From: Adenanthera pavonina
Taxonomy: Eukaryota; Streptophyta; Magnoliopsida; Fabales; Fabaceae
Length of the DNA: 64,000 bases
NCBI GenBank assembly: GCA_026686845.1
Contig: JAIVEN010000020.1
Coordinates: 3,375,501-3,439,500 of the forward strand
Direction of reading: 5' to 3'
The notes below the pieces were generated by a model. That model was not told the origin of the DNA. It did not search any database and worked only from the letters and a program-made list of their open reading frames with translations. Positions 22,960 to 34,722 of this stretch are shown here, piece after piece. The first letter of the stretch is position 1. Each line of letters starts with the position of its first letter. Position numbers and translations under genes: made by a program.

Positions 22960-23900
22960 AGGTGGTAGTGGACTACACCTTCCCTAAATCATAACCAATT
23001 CGATGCAGTCCAAGGGAAGGAGAATCACGATCTGAACATAGTGTTACCTTTAGCCGGGTGCACTAATAGAAGGTGAGTTTGGTGATGTCCCGGAATCAGT
23101 TTTCACCAATTGTTGTAAGGGAATTACCAATATGAAATGTCATGTTATGACAATAGCTTGTGGTTCTAACTGTGCGCAAGGGAGATATGCATTCTATTCC
23201 ATTTTATATTGCATTATGAGGTTGTATGAGTTATATATGTATATATGTGTGTGTGGTTGTCCCTGGTACTAAGACATTGTCTCACACCCCTTTCCCATGA
23301 ACTAACATTTTAGATGAAAGTTATGGCACTAGTCCAGAGAAGGTAAGGGAGTAGCATCAGACATGGGAATACTAAGTCTATGCAGTGTATGTTTAGTTGG
23401 ATATGTACTTTGTGCTAAGTAGGACAGTGTATTGTATTGGATATAAGGTTTCTGAAGGGTTGTAACGATATTGATGTTGTTGGTATGTCATGGATGTAGT
23501 ATTGTGATGTATGTATGATTTTGGGTGTCAGGAAATCTATATGGTAGTGTGTGTGAGCCTAGAGTAGATTTGGCCCTTGTTGGTGTGTTTTTGGGTCTAT
23601 AGCCCACTTGGTCAATTTGTGATTCAATGGAGTCAAATCTCAGATGAGTGGTTCCTTTGAGATGAAATCTCTTGGAGCAAGTTAGTTAATTGTTTTAGGA
23701 CCTGTGTGAATGGTCCCAAATGATCAGGTTGCCTTTGGTGGCAAATAGGAGTTGTAAGTTATGAGTTTTGGTCAAAAAGTGGCCAAAATGGTGTCAGATG
23801 TCCAAAATCTCCATATGCAAATGGATTGAGGTAAAACTGGTGTCTATGGATAGATTGGGACAAGATTGACTTGTAGAAGTTGGAATCAGGTTAATCGAGA
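22960..23900 (+). mobile_element. Gypsy LTR fragment in plus orientation, inverted against the adjacent LTR
   Basis: The stretch is homologous to about 35994-36880 of the plus-strand solo LTR (CACCTTCCCTAAATCA, GGGAATTACC, CTTTGGTGGCAAATAGGAG, GATTGAGGTAAAACTGGTG). It starts near CAGGTGGTAGTGG at 22960, directly after CACTA coding sequence, and ends near GGTTAATCGAGA at 23900, where the same LTR begins again on the opposite strand. Confidence 0.8.
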
Positions 23901-25267
23901 TTTTACCCCATAGGAACCACTCCATATGGAGATTCTGTACCCCTAACACCATTTTGGTCACTTATTAATGAAAACTCACCACTAACCTTCTTCAATTGCC
24001 ACCAAAAGCCAAATGGTTACTCAAAGACCATTCATACTGGTCCAAAACCCTCAAATCAACTCGTCCAAAAAGGCTTCACCTCAAAGGAACCCTTCCTCTA
24101 ATATTTGACCCCCTTGAACCCCAACTTAACAAAACGGGCTACAAGCCCTAAAACTAGTCCAACAAGGCCCAAAACCACTTTTCATTATACATAACATACA
24201 ACATCCAACCATAACAATCCTTACAATCCTTACAATTTTATACATCCATTCATTACAAAACATCCTATCCTACTTGGCACAAGTTACAATATCCAAATTA
24301 CACACAAACTACGTAGACCTAGTATTCCCATGTCCGCTGCTACTCCCTCGGCTTCTCAGAACTAATGCCAGAACCATCACCTGAAAGGTTATTTCATGGG
24401 AGAGGGGTGTGAGACAATGTCTTAGTAACTGGGAACAAAAACACATGTATATATATATAATTCATACCATCAATGAATGCAATGTAAAATGAATAGAATG
24501 CATGTATCCCTTACACACAGCTAGAACCACAGGCTACTGTCATGACAGGACATTTCATATAGGTAATTCCCTTCTAATAGTCAGTGAAGACTGATTCTGG
24601 GACATCACCAAGCTCACCTCCCATTAGTGCACTTGGCCAAAGGTAACACTAATGTTCGGACCGTGGCTCTCCTTCCCCTTTCCTACCACGAATTGGCAGT
24701 GATTTAGGGAAGGTGCGGTCCACTGTGCGCCTTTCCCCTCCTAGTCATAAGAGGCAATTTAACCGCAGAGATCTTATCCTTATTCTCCTTAAATATATCA
24801 TCATATATCATATCATCATCACCACCTAATCTACCATATATCACAATCTCACAATGTCATGTGGTGATGCTTATGTATCATCATATAATCATTATTATCA
24901 TATCATAATGTCATGTATGCATCATGTCATATCTGTCAATATCATCATCATAATCATCATAGTCATCATAATTATCATCTAGCTATGTGCATACCACAAT
25001 ATATATAGAAAATAGTACACACAACACATCTATATCGTGATATGAAAGAAACATGCATATATATACAAATAGACATATAATCATACAATACAATATAAAC
25101 AAACACCCGGTTACCATAGGTGTCAATACCACACACACGGATTCCACGATCTTCTCAAGTTGTCCAACACGCTTGAACCCCTCTCAGACTACCAACCAAC
25201 CTTCCTCTATCCTGTTTTCCTCCGGTCCTACACACCATGCCAAAACAAAGTTATGAGGGGTGTTACA
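23901..25267 (-). mobile_element. 3' LTR of the Tekay-type element (outer end missing)
   Basis: The stretch runs from TTTTACCCCATAGGAACC to GAGTTATGAGG-type inner end ...GGGTGTTACA at 25267, and is homologous to 30480-31846. The TGTAACACC outer end is absent: the sequence instead meets an inverted LTR fragment at 23900/23901. Like its partner it lacks the ~0.7-kb segment present in the solo LTRs at 6330, 12150 and 34723. Confidence 0.85.
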
Positions 25268-25285
25268 CTCTCCCCTCCTTATAAA
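25268..25285 (-). other. Polypurine tract of the Tekay-type element
   Basis: CTCTCCCCTCCTT on the plus strand reads AAGGAGGGGAGAG on the minus strand, directly before the 3' LTR start TGTAACACC. This is the expected priming site for plus-strand DNA synthesis. Confidence 0.75.
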
Positions 25286-25299
25286 AATTTCGTCCTCAA

Positions 25300-28200
25300 A
25301 ATTTCAACTCTTACCTCAAGTAAAGATCTTTGGATACTTCCTTCACATGGATTCTTCTATCTCCCACGTGGCATCATTGGATGTTGAGCTTCTCCATAGG
25401 ACCTTTATCAACTTTATGGTCTTATTTCTTAACTGCTTCTCCTTTACATCAAGAATTTGCAATGGTGTGACCTTAAAAGTTAGATCCTCTCACACTTAAA
25501 CTACCTCATCATCAATTACATGAGACAGATCCGGATGATACTTCTTAAGTTGAGACACATGGAAATCATCGTGCAATCTAGCAAGATTAGGTAGTAGCAC
25601 CACTCGATACACTACTGGACCAATTCACTCCAAAATTTGGTATGAACCCATATACCGCAGAGTGAGCTTCTTGGTTTGAATTGATCTTCTAACACCAGTA
25701 GTAGGAGTGACCTTCAAAAACACATGATCTCCCACATCAAACTCTAATTGTCTCCTCCTCCTGTCCGCATAACACTTTTGCCGACTCTAAGTGGTAAGAA
25801 GCTTCTGTACTCTCTATTTGTTGAGAAGTTTGATTCACAGTATCTGGGCCCAAAAGACTCCTTTCACTGAGTTTGACCCAACACAACGGTGACCTACACT
25901 TCCTACCATACAATGCTTCATACGAAGCCATTTACAAACTCAAGTGGAAACTATTGTTGTAGGTAAATTCAACCAACAGTAGAAACTAATCCCAATTGCC
26001 TTTGTTCTCTAGAACACACGCCCACAGTATATCCTCAAGAGTTTGAATAGTCCTTTCAGTCTGCCCATCTAATTGAAGGTGATAAATAGTACTGAAACTC
26101 AATTTCGTACCCGTGGCCTTCTGAAGAGATTTAAAAAACCTGGATGTAAACCTAGGATCTTTGTCCAACACAATATTCATCGGGACTCCATGCATCCTCA
26201 CAATCTTTTTCACATACAACTGAGCCAACTTCTCCATTGAAAAAGTTTCCCGAATTGGAAGGAAATGGGATGACTTTGTCAACTTGTCCATAATAACCCA
26301 TATTCCATTGTGTCTTGAAGAGGTCCTCGGTAATCCCATCACAAAATCCATGGAAACGCTATCCCATTTCCACTCTAGGATCTCTAATGGTTACAATGTA
26401 CCTACAAGCAATTGGTGCTCAATCTTTACCTTCTGACAGATCAGACATCTTGCCACATACTCTGTGATGTCCTTTTTCATACCTGGCCACCAATAACCAC
26501 GCTTCAGATCTTGGTATATCTTGGTGGTACCTGAGTGAATAGTATCCTACTCTTATGAGCTTCTTCCAAAATAATTTCTTGTAACCCTACAACATTTGGA
26601 ACATAAATCCAACCGCGGTACTGGATGATATCATCCTCTAGAATATTATAGTCCTAGTTCTCCACCATTTTAATTTGTTCCCGAATACCCAAAAGATAGT
26701 CATCCTCCATCTTAGCATAGCAAATGTTCCTTAATAAATCGCTTGATACACTGATGAAACTCATTACTGGTACTTCAGGATGGACATTAATGGATAACTT
26801 CATATCTCTCAGGTTTTCCAGCAATTGTTGCTCCCTTATCATCATTATGGCCACATGGATCGATTTTCTACTCAACGCATCCACCACAACATTGGCTTTC
26901 CCAGGATGATACTTCAAAGCAAACTTATGGTCCACCAGGAACTCAACCCAACGCCTTTGCCTCATGTTCAACTGTTTCTGATTGAACAAATATGTCAAAC
27001 TCTTATGATCACTGAACACCTCAAACTAAGTGCCATAGATATAATGCCTCAATAATTTCAAGGCAAACACTACAGCCACTAGCTCAAGGTCGTGAGTAGG
27101 ATAGTTCTCCTCATGAGGCCTCAAATGTCTTGAAGCATAAGCCAAAACTCTGCCTTGCTGCATCAATACACACCCTAGACCCTTCTTAGAAGCATCTATA
27201 TAAATAGTGAATGGCTTTGATAGGTTAGGGATAATGAGCACTGGAGTGGACATTAGACAAACCTTCAGCTCTTAGAATGCTCTCTCACACCTGTCATTCC
27301 AAATGAAAGATCGATCCTTATGGGTGAATCTAGTCAATGGCATAACAAGCTAAGAGAATCCCTTAATCAACCTTCGATAGTATCTAGCCAATCCTAGAAA
27401 ACTCCAAATTTTAGTCACCAATCGCGGTCTCTCCCAATTCAACACTGCTTCAACCTTACTAGGGTCTACTGCTACTCCTTCTGCTGAAATCACATGACCC
27501 AGAAATTTCACCTCCCGTAGCCAAAACTCACATTCATTGAGCTTAGCATGTAGTTAGTGATCCTGCAATACTTGCAACATAATCCGAAGATGGAGTGCAT
27601 GTTCTTCCTCACTCTTGGAGTAGATCAGAATGTCATCGATAAAAACTACCACAAATTTATCCAAATACAGCTAAAATACCCTGCTCATATAATCCATGAA
27701 GCTTACAAGGTATTGGTCAACCTGAATGGCATCACAAGAAATTCATAATGATCATATCGAGTTCGAAATGTCATTTTAGGCACATCCTCAACACGCACTC
27801 GCAATTGATGATATCCTGACCTCAGATCGATTTTAAAGAATACAGAGGCACCTGCCAACTGACCAATCAAGTCCTTAATCCTAGGCAAAGGATATTTATT
27901 GTTGATCAACACTCAGTTCAGTTGCTTGTAATCAATGCACAATCTGAGGCTACCATCCTTCTTCTTGACAAACAACACTGGAGCTCCCTAAGGTGAGACA
28001 ATAGGGCTAATGAAACCCCTTCTTAGCAAATCCTCAATCTGTTTCTTGAGATCCTTCAATTTAGACGGTGCCATTCAATATAAAGCCTTCGAAATAGGAC
28101 TTGTCCTTGGGCACCAAATCAATGGAAAACTCCAATTCTTGTGGTGGTGGCAAACCGATAATCTCCTCTGGAAACACATTAGGGTATTCATTCATAACCA

Positions 28201-28735
28201 GGTATCTTTTGACACTACTTTCCATATCCATATTCACAGAAAAGTAAACCAGAAACCCTTGACATCCCTTCTTCAGATACCTATCAGCTTGGGCTAAGGA
28301 CAAGCATACATTCACATCCCTTTCCATACTAGGGATATTCATAGGCAAAGACACAGTCTTTTGAGCATAGTCAAGAATGGCATTATTCGCCTCCAACCAA
28401 TCCATCCCAATGGTCACATCAATCTCTTGCAATGACAAATAGATTAGATCTAGAGTAGTGCTTCAATGTTCAAAATGAACCACACAATTTAGACAAGCTT
28501 GAGCAGTTCTTATGAAAACTTCCATGGGTATGGACACTGACAACTCAAAGGGCAACCCCATTACCACAATACCCAATCTTTAAGCACAATCAAAAGAAAT
28601 GGAGGAATGCAATGCACGTAAGTCAAACAAAGCATGAATAGAGTAACCATTGAGTTTAAGTTTACCTCTAATCAAATTAGGCGTTGCATCTACTTCCTAT
28701 TAGGTGATGGCAAAGACTCGTCCGGGTATCGTGGG
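25300..28735 (-). pseudogene. Gypsy pol: protease, RT, RNase H, integrase, chromodomain (degenerate)
   Basis: In order on the minus strand: protease about 28735-28390 (ALFDLRALHSSISF, where the catalytic DSG/DTG reads DLR; then DVTIGMDWLEANNA); RT about 27970-27300 (LFVKKKDGSLRLCIDYKQLN, KIDLRSGYHQLRV and the polymerase motif FVVVFIDDILIYSK near 27640); RNase H 27253-26900 (FTIYIDASKKGLGCVL, LNMRQRRWVEFL); integrase with a degraded zinc finger near 26450, a core 26351-25986 (MDFVMGLP, DKLTKSSHFLP, VLDKDPRFTSRFF, DGQTERTIQTLED) and a tail with YGRKCRSPLCW near 25900; chromodomain-like TWEIEESM then stop then RKYPKIF near 25370. Many stops and frameshifts separate the pieces. Confidence 0.9.
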
Positions 28736-28744
28736 CCTCCTAAT

Positions 28745-29943
28745 CACATCATCACACCTTGGCTCCCGATAATTCCGTGACATATGACCCGGTCTCCCAC
28801 AATTATAACAAATCAAGTACGGACAGTCACCATGGCTAAACCCATATTATGTGCACAGATTTGATGCACTACCTAACCCGTACTGAGATAAAGTGGAGTC
28901 CCTTCCTACATACTCGCCCTAACTGGAACTCCCCTAGTAAAGCCTCCTCGATAAAGAGGTCCTCTGCCAAATCGACCTCTGTTGGACTGATCTCTGCCAA
29001 ACCTGCCTCTTCTCTACCATGGCGACCTCTATTATGGTGACCTCTTCCTCCACTAGAACCTGTACTGCCACCGCTGCTACCACTACCTGAACCACTTCCT
29101 TTACTTATTCCTCCTGTAGGTCCTAGGTGAGAAAGGTCCTGAATCATGGAATTTCTTCTATGCTCCTCGGCCTCCTTCGTCCGTCTATATAAGGCGCATA
29201 TCTTCATACACAAGTCCTCAAAGGACATAAACTCATCATAGATAGCCGCTCTTTAATCTCTAGATGGGCTCCCTCAAACAACCTCTGAGCCATCCACCTA
29301 TCATCAGGGTAATTATTCAAATAGGTGGAATACTTCACCAAATCTAGAAATTGATCAATGTAATCATCCGCTGACAGATTTCCTTGCTAAAAAGTTAGGA
29401 ACTCGGCCTCCTTTTGCATCATTAAGGCTGGAGGGATGTAGTGTGCAAAGAAATATTCCTTAAATTGATACCAAGTCATAGGAGGATTCATCGCTTTAAC
29501 ATTCAGGAGAACACTCCTTCACCAATGCTTGGCCTTCTTCTCAAGCTTAAATGTCACCAGTTGCACCCTTTGCTCTGAGGTGCAATCTATCGCACTGAAG
29601 ATATTCTCCAATTGTTCTATCCAATCTTTAGCCTGTGAAACATCCATGGTACCTTCAAAAGCCAAAGGATTGAACTTCCGAAAGTCCTTCAATTGTGAAG
29701 AGATACAACTTCTTCCAACTCTTAGGGTCTCTCAGGCTCTACCACATGTTCATTCTCATCCTCTCCTACATTCAGATCCATGAACATGCCGGCCTCTTCA
29801 TTCACTTCATCCTGCTCTTACCTATCCATTTGCAATCTGTTCTACGTCTCCCCCTGAGTAGTTACTTGATTACTGATGCCAACCAGCATCTCAAGCATCT
29901 ATCTCATGAGATCATTGTTACTTAGTCTTCCTCTACGAGACAT
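28745..29943 (-). pseudogene. Gypsy gag (degenerate) with zinc knuckle
   Basis: The frame starts at ATG 29943 (MSRRGRLSNNDLM) about 145 bases inside the primer binding site and is soon broken by stops. A Gly/Ser-rich linker (29110-29040) precedes the zinc knuckle near 28815, which reads CYNCGRPGHMSRNY: the last Cys of CX2CX4HX4C is Tyr. Gag normally forms the virus-like particle and binds the element RNA; this copy cannot be made full length. Confidence 0.8.
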
Positions 29944-30067
29944 TCTTCCTACACACAAGCAACAATACATGCAATTATATGGTTCTACACTAGCATTGTA
30001 GTGGGAATATAGTCTATATATTTAAAATCATGCCAAGTAGTACTTCAAACAGAAATAATGGCCCAAA

Positions 30068-30086
30068 ACCATTGCTCTGATACTAA
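30068..30086 (-). other. Primer binding site of the Tekay-type element
   Basis: On the minus strand, directly after the 5' LTR end GGTGTTACA, the sequence reads TTAGTATCAGAGCAATGG. This is the common plant retroelement site TGGTATCAGAGC, complementary to the 3' end of initiator tRNA-Met, with one changed base. Confidence 0.85.
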
Positions 30087-30088
30087 AA

Positions 30089-31846
30089 TGTAACACCTTA
30101 CCTCCAGACACCTCCAGACATAACCAAAACATTCAAAATTCAACCAAACACAACCCAAATGATTCAAAACAACTTCCCAAAACTTCATAACAACGAAAAC
30201 GAACTGAAATACACCAAAAACTGGGCTGGGGCCACAGCCGCTACAGCTCTAGCCTCCCCTATTTTTCACTCTCTTTTAGCCTCTCTGGCACAGCAGCCTG
30301 ATACCTAACTCCGCAGCACCCCATGCTGGTTTCCATATCAGCAAAAACTCAACACCAGGGTGAACTTCTGATGCTCATAACTTTTTGCTATGACCTCTGA
30401 TTGACTTGATTTCAACTTTTACAAGTCGATCTAGTCTCAATCTATCCATAGACACCAACTTTACCTTAATCCAACCCTGTATGGAGATTTTAGACCCCTG
30501 ACACCGTTTTAGTCACTTTTTGACCAAAACTCACCACTAACAACCTCTATTTGCCACCAAAGGTAAATGGTCACTCAAAGACCATTCACACAGGTCCAAA
30601 GTCCCCAAACCAACTCATCCAAAGAGGCTTTACCTTAAAGAAATTGTTCCTCTAAGATTTGACCCCCTTGAACCCAATTTGACAAAACGGGCTAAAGGCC
30701 CTAAAACCACTCCAATAAGGCCCAAAACAACTTTTCATCATACATAACACATACATACAACATCCAACCATAACAATCCTTACAATGTTATAAATCCATC
30801 CATTACAAAACATCCTATCCTGCTTGCCACAAGTTACAATATCCAAATTACACACAAACTACATAGATCTAGTATTCCCACGTCCGCTGCTACTCCCTCG
30901 GTTTCTTAAGACTAGTGCTAGGACCGTCACTTGAAAGGTTATTTCATAAGAGAGGGGTGTAAGACAATGTCTCAGCAACCAGGAACAACCACAGGCGTAT
31001 ATATATATATATATAATTCATACCATCAGTGAATGCAATGTGAAATGAATGAAATGCATATCTCCCTCGCACACAGTTAAAACCACAGGCTATCGTCAAA
31101 ATAGGATATTTCGTATAGGTAATTCCCTTCTAACAGTTAGTGAAGACTGATTCCGGGACATCACCAAGCTCACCTCCCATTAGTACACATGGCCAAAGGT
31201 AACACTAATGTTCGGACTGTGGCTCTCCTTCCCCTTTCCCACCACAAATTGGCAGCAATTTAAGGAAGGTACAGTCCACTATGGGTCTTTTCCCTCCTGG
31301 CCATAAGAGGTGATTTAGCTGCAGAGATCTCATCCTTATCCTCCCTAATATATATATATATATTCCATCCTTATCTTACCTAACATATATCATCATATAT
31401 CATATCATCATCACCACCAAATCTACCATATATCACAATCTCACAATGTCATGTGGTGATGCTCATGTATCATCATATAATCATCATCATCATATCATAA
31501 TGTCATGTATACATCATGTCATGTCATGTCAATATCATCATCATAGTCATCATAATCATCATTTAGCTGTGTGCATATCACGATATATACAAAAAATAGT
31601 ACACACAACACATCTATATCATGGTATGAAAGAAATATGCATATATGTACAAATATATGTATAATCATATAATACAAACAAACACCCGGTTACCTCAGGT
31701 GTCAATACCACACATGTCGATTCCATGAACTTCTCGAGTTGTCCAACACGCTTGAACCCCTCTCAGGCTACCAAACAACCTTCCTTGGTCCTGTTTTCCT
31801 CCAGTCCTGCGTACCATGCCAAAACAAAGTCATGAGGGGTGTTACA
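30089..31846 (-). mobile_element. 5' LTR of the Tekay-type element
   Basis: Plus-strand ends are TGTAACACCTTACCTCC (30089) and CATGAGGGGTGTTACA (31846), each a short inverted TGT..ACA. Length is 1758 bp. Compared with the solo LTRs of 2.2-2.6 kb, about 0.7 kb is missing between the block CTTGAACCCCTCTCAGG and the block CTTCCTTGGTCC, a deletion shared with the 3' LTR and therefore inherited through reverse transcription. Confidence 0.9.
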
Positions 31847-34722
31847 TCTAGCACAGCTAGAAGCCATGAAAACAAGCATAAGTGCTATGCTCAAGAAAAT
31901 CCATCCCTCCATTCCACATGTATTGGCCGACACACAGGACTAGCACTTCCTATACATGCACCCTACTAGCTGGGTATTGACCATGATACACCAAGGACTA
32001 ACAAAACTATAGTTAGTAGCCAGCATTTTGTACTCAGTCCCTTAAAACCTTTTCAACATGTATGAAATACAAATAATCTTACATTTCAATCATTCACAAT
32101 TCAGGAAGTATAAGTAATGATTTTGAAATCAATTCATCCATTCCATGCATGAATAAATAATAACAAAAAGAAAAATGGAGGACACTTGGATAAATAAACT
32201 CCAAAGTCTTTACAAAACACCTTTGTAACATTTGTCAAAATACAACACTTATAACAATTATGGCAAATGTAAGAAAAATGAAAGTTTATTTGAATAGAAT
32301 TTAGTTAAAAACATCAATGAAATTTGTAATGGGACATTATTTACTTACCTGATATATTTTTCAAATAAAATAGTTATCCACTAAAAGACTTCATGAAATC
32401 TCATTCGAATAATTACCTATATATCCAAAAAGAAGAACCATTAATATCATTGATATTAATAACCCACAAATTCTTTTGCACTTATTTGCCCACATTACTT
32501 GAGAACTCTCCATTTTTCTTACCCAATGATTCCAAAACTTATATTGTCATGAAAACTTCACTTCCATTCATATGTAATGGTTCCTTGAACTATAAGAAAT
32601 ACAAAGATGATTCTATTTCCAATATGGTTGAATTCATTAAAAAGAAATACCCTAAAACTATATTCAAATGTTTTTACACTAGACTAACTAATTATCATAG
32701 GGTTCTTAACTATAGCTAGAAATATGATTCTATTGCTATAAAAAAAAAAAGAAATTTGATTCCATTTATTTATTTATTTTGGGCTAATTTTTAATTATTC
32801 CTTAGAAAATATCAAACAAGTATTTAGTGTACATTAACATATGGACTACGCTTTATAACATCCAAATTCGCTCTTACCACCATTTAGCTTTTAACTAGTT
32901 CCTTCAAAACTTTAAACCAATATCTTTCACCTTTCATGTTTTTATTATGAATATAAAATGAATTCTACACTATAATTTATTCCATGTTACAGTAATCACT
33001 TTTAGTTACTCATTTTAGTTACCATCCCTTTTTCAAATACTTTGCCAAACGCCTTGTATGCATCAAGAATCAAGAATCAAATTAATAGAACAAGCTTCTT
33101 AGCTCCTAAGTTACTATCCAAACAGCTTACATTCATTAATAAAGTTATACAAAGACTTCCTAAACATCAAATTTTCTTATCAACTTAGAATCCCCAATTC
33201 CCCAACCTTCCATAAGACCAGGACTTAAAAAGAGGGAAAAATCATATTTTTATCTCAATCTACCATCGACATGAAACCAAAAAAAATTTATCACCGAAAT
33301 ACCTATCATTCAAATAAGTTTTCTTGCTATAATTTCAGCTAGTTTCATTATTTTCTCTTTCCTTTGTTTTCACACCAAAACAGTAACAAATTTAGGGAGT
33401 GAAGAAGTCAACCATACCCACAAACATAGCCCCCACACAACGGACAGCAAAAGAATATGGAAGAAGAATGGCACAATAGGAGTGGGAGTCGAGAAAAAAG
33501 ATAACGCAGCAAAAGGGAAATAAATGAGCAGAGAATCTGCAGGTTACCGTACCCAAAATTATGACAGCAGAGCAAGGAAAACCTTGCAGCAAGATATTAC
33601 AGCAAGGAAGGAAAGAAGCTACAGCAAGTGGGAGAAAAAGAGCAACGCACAGAGTGAAGCAACGCAAAGGAAGAAAAGAAATTGGTGGTAAGGATGGAGA
33701 ACTTTCCAGACCTTTAAGAACAAAAATCTTCCTTTCTCTCCCTAGTTCCCATCGGTCAAAAGAAGGAAAATGATATGGGTGTGGCAAAAAGACTAAATAC
33801 CCAAGTGTAGTAAGAAAAGTAGGAGGATTATTTTGGTAATTCTACAAATACTTGGAAAGAAAAATTTCTTAAAGTATCATGCATGTAGAAAAAAATAAGA
33901 CTTTTTTTTTCTTAGTACTATATTTGATGCTAATTTATCTATTTTATTTTTAAATATAAAAATAAAATACATCTAATAATTTTGTTTCCTAAATATATAT
34001 ATATATAGTTTTACCTTTTTGAAACTCTTAATTTAAAAAATAAGTCGTTACAAGAAACTCACTATATCATGGTCATTACAAGAATGGATGGAAGCCTTGT
34101 TTAACACATGGTTTCGTGGCATGTGAATAATATTCAATGCAAATGGTGGGAGAGAATTGCGTTTTTTTTTAATCCATGACTCTGAGTATATATTGAAAGT
34201 AGAAGGAAGCCAATTAGACAGAGTATGGGGAAAAAACCGTATTTAGCATACTTCTCCTTGGCAAAAGAGGATAAAGGAGGAAGAAATTCAGAGCTTCATC
34301 AGTACTACCAATTATGGTCAGCTAGACAATACATCAAGACAGATAGGATGGGTCTCCTCGAACAATAAGAAATTAGGAATGGCAAGTTTTATTTTGCTTA
34401 GTTTGTTTTCTCCCTGTATTATCAGGCCCTACACTATTTGTTTCTGTTTTTCTTTTTGTTCTTTTAGCTATAATTATTAGTCATAGGTCTTAATTAGGGT
34501 TTCTTGTTATCAAGGTATTAAGGTTCTAGATCTTTTTGGTATATGATTTTGAATTTTTGTTTTGTTTTTTTTGGGTATCAAAGTATTCTTCTATCATAAG
34601 TAAGAATATACGTTTATATATATATATAAATACATATTTGTATTTTTTTTCTTAAAAAAAAAAGTAAAGTATGCCTCACTTACTAAATAGAATCAAAATA
34701 TGGTTATGTCTATGATTTATTG
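31847..34722. other. Intergenic DNA, nothing recognised
   Basis: AT-rich sequence. The longest open stretch (33392-33787, minus) is hydrophobic and Cys/Pro/Leu-rich with no family resemblance and overlaps purine-rich, low-complexity DNA at 33570-33770, so I do not call it a gene. A (TA)n run lies near 33988-34006. The block at 31848-31960 has more balanced composition, but no domain was recognised. Confidence 0.4.

Larger units (their letters stand above)
23901..31846 (-). mobile_element. Ty3/Gypsy retrotransposon, chromovirus Tekay/Del type, degenerate
   Basis: Read on the minus strand: 5' LTR 31846-30089, tRNA-Met-type primer binding site just inside it, gag from ATG 29943, then protease, reverse transcriptase, RNase H, integrase and a chromodomain-like tail, a polypurine tract, and the 3' LTR 25267-23901. 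The gene order and the C-terminal TWEIEESM...KYPKIF chromodomain motif assign it to chromoviruses, most like the Tekay/Del clade. Every coding domain is interrupted by stops, so it cannot move by itself. The outer ~400 bp of the 3' LTR is missing, so no TSD can be checked. The element supplies the reference for the many solo LTRs in the window. Confidence 0.9.

Noticed and set aside
23901..31846. Possibility that the Gypsy element is an integrated plant pararetrovirus
   Set aside because: It has LTRs, a tRNA-Met primer site, integrase and a chromodomain, and no movement or coat protein signature.
33392..33787. 131-codon minus-strand frame, hydrophobic, Leu/Pro/Cys-rich
   Set aside because: It is the complement of purine-rich low-complexity DNA, with no domain, signal or homologue recognised.
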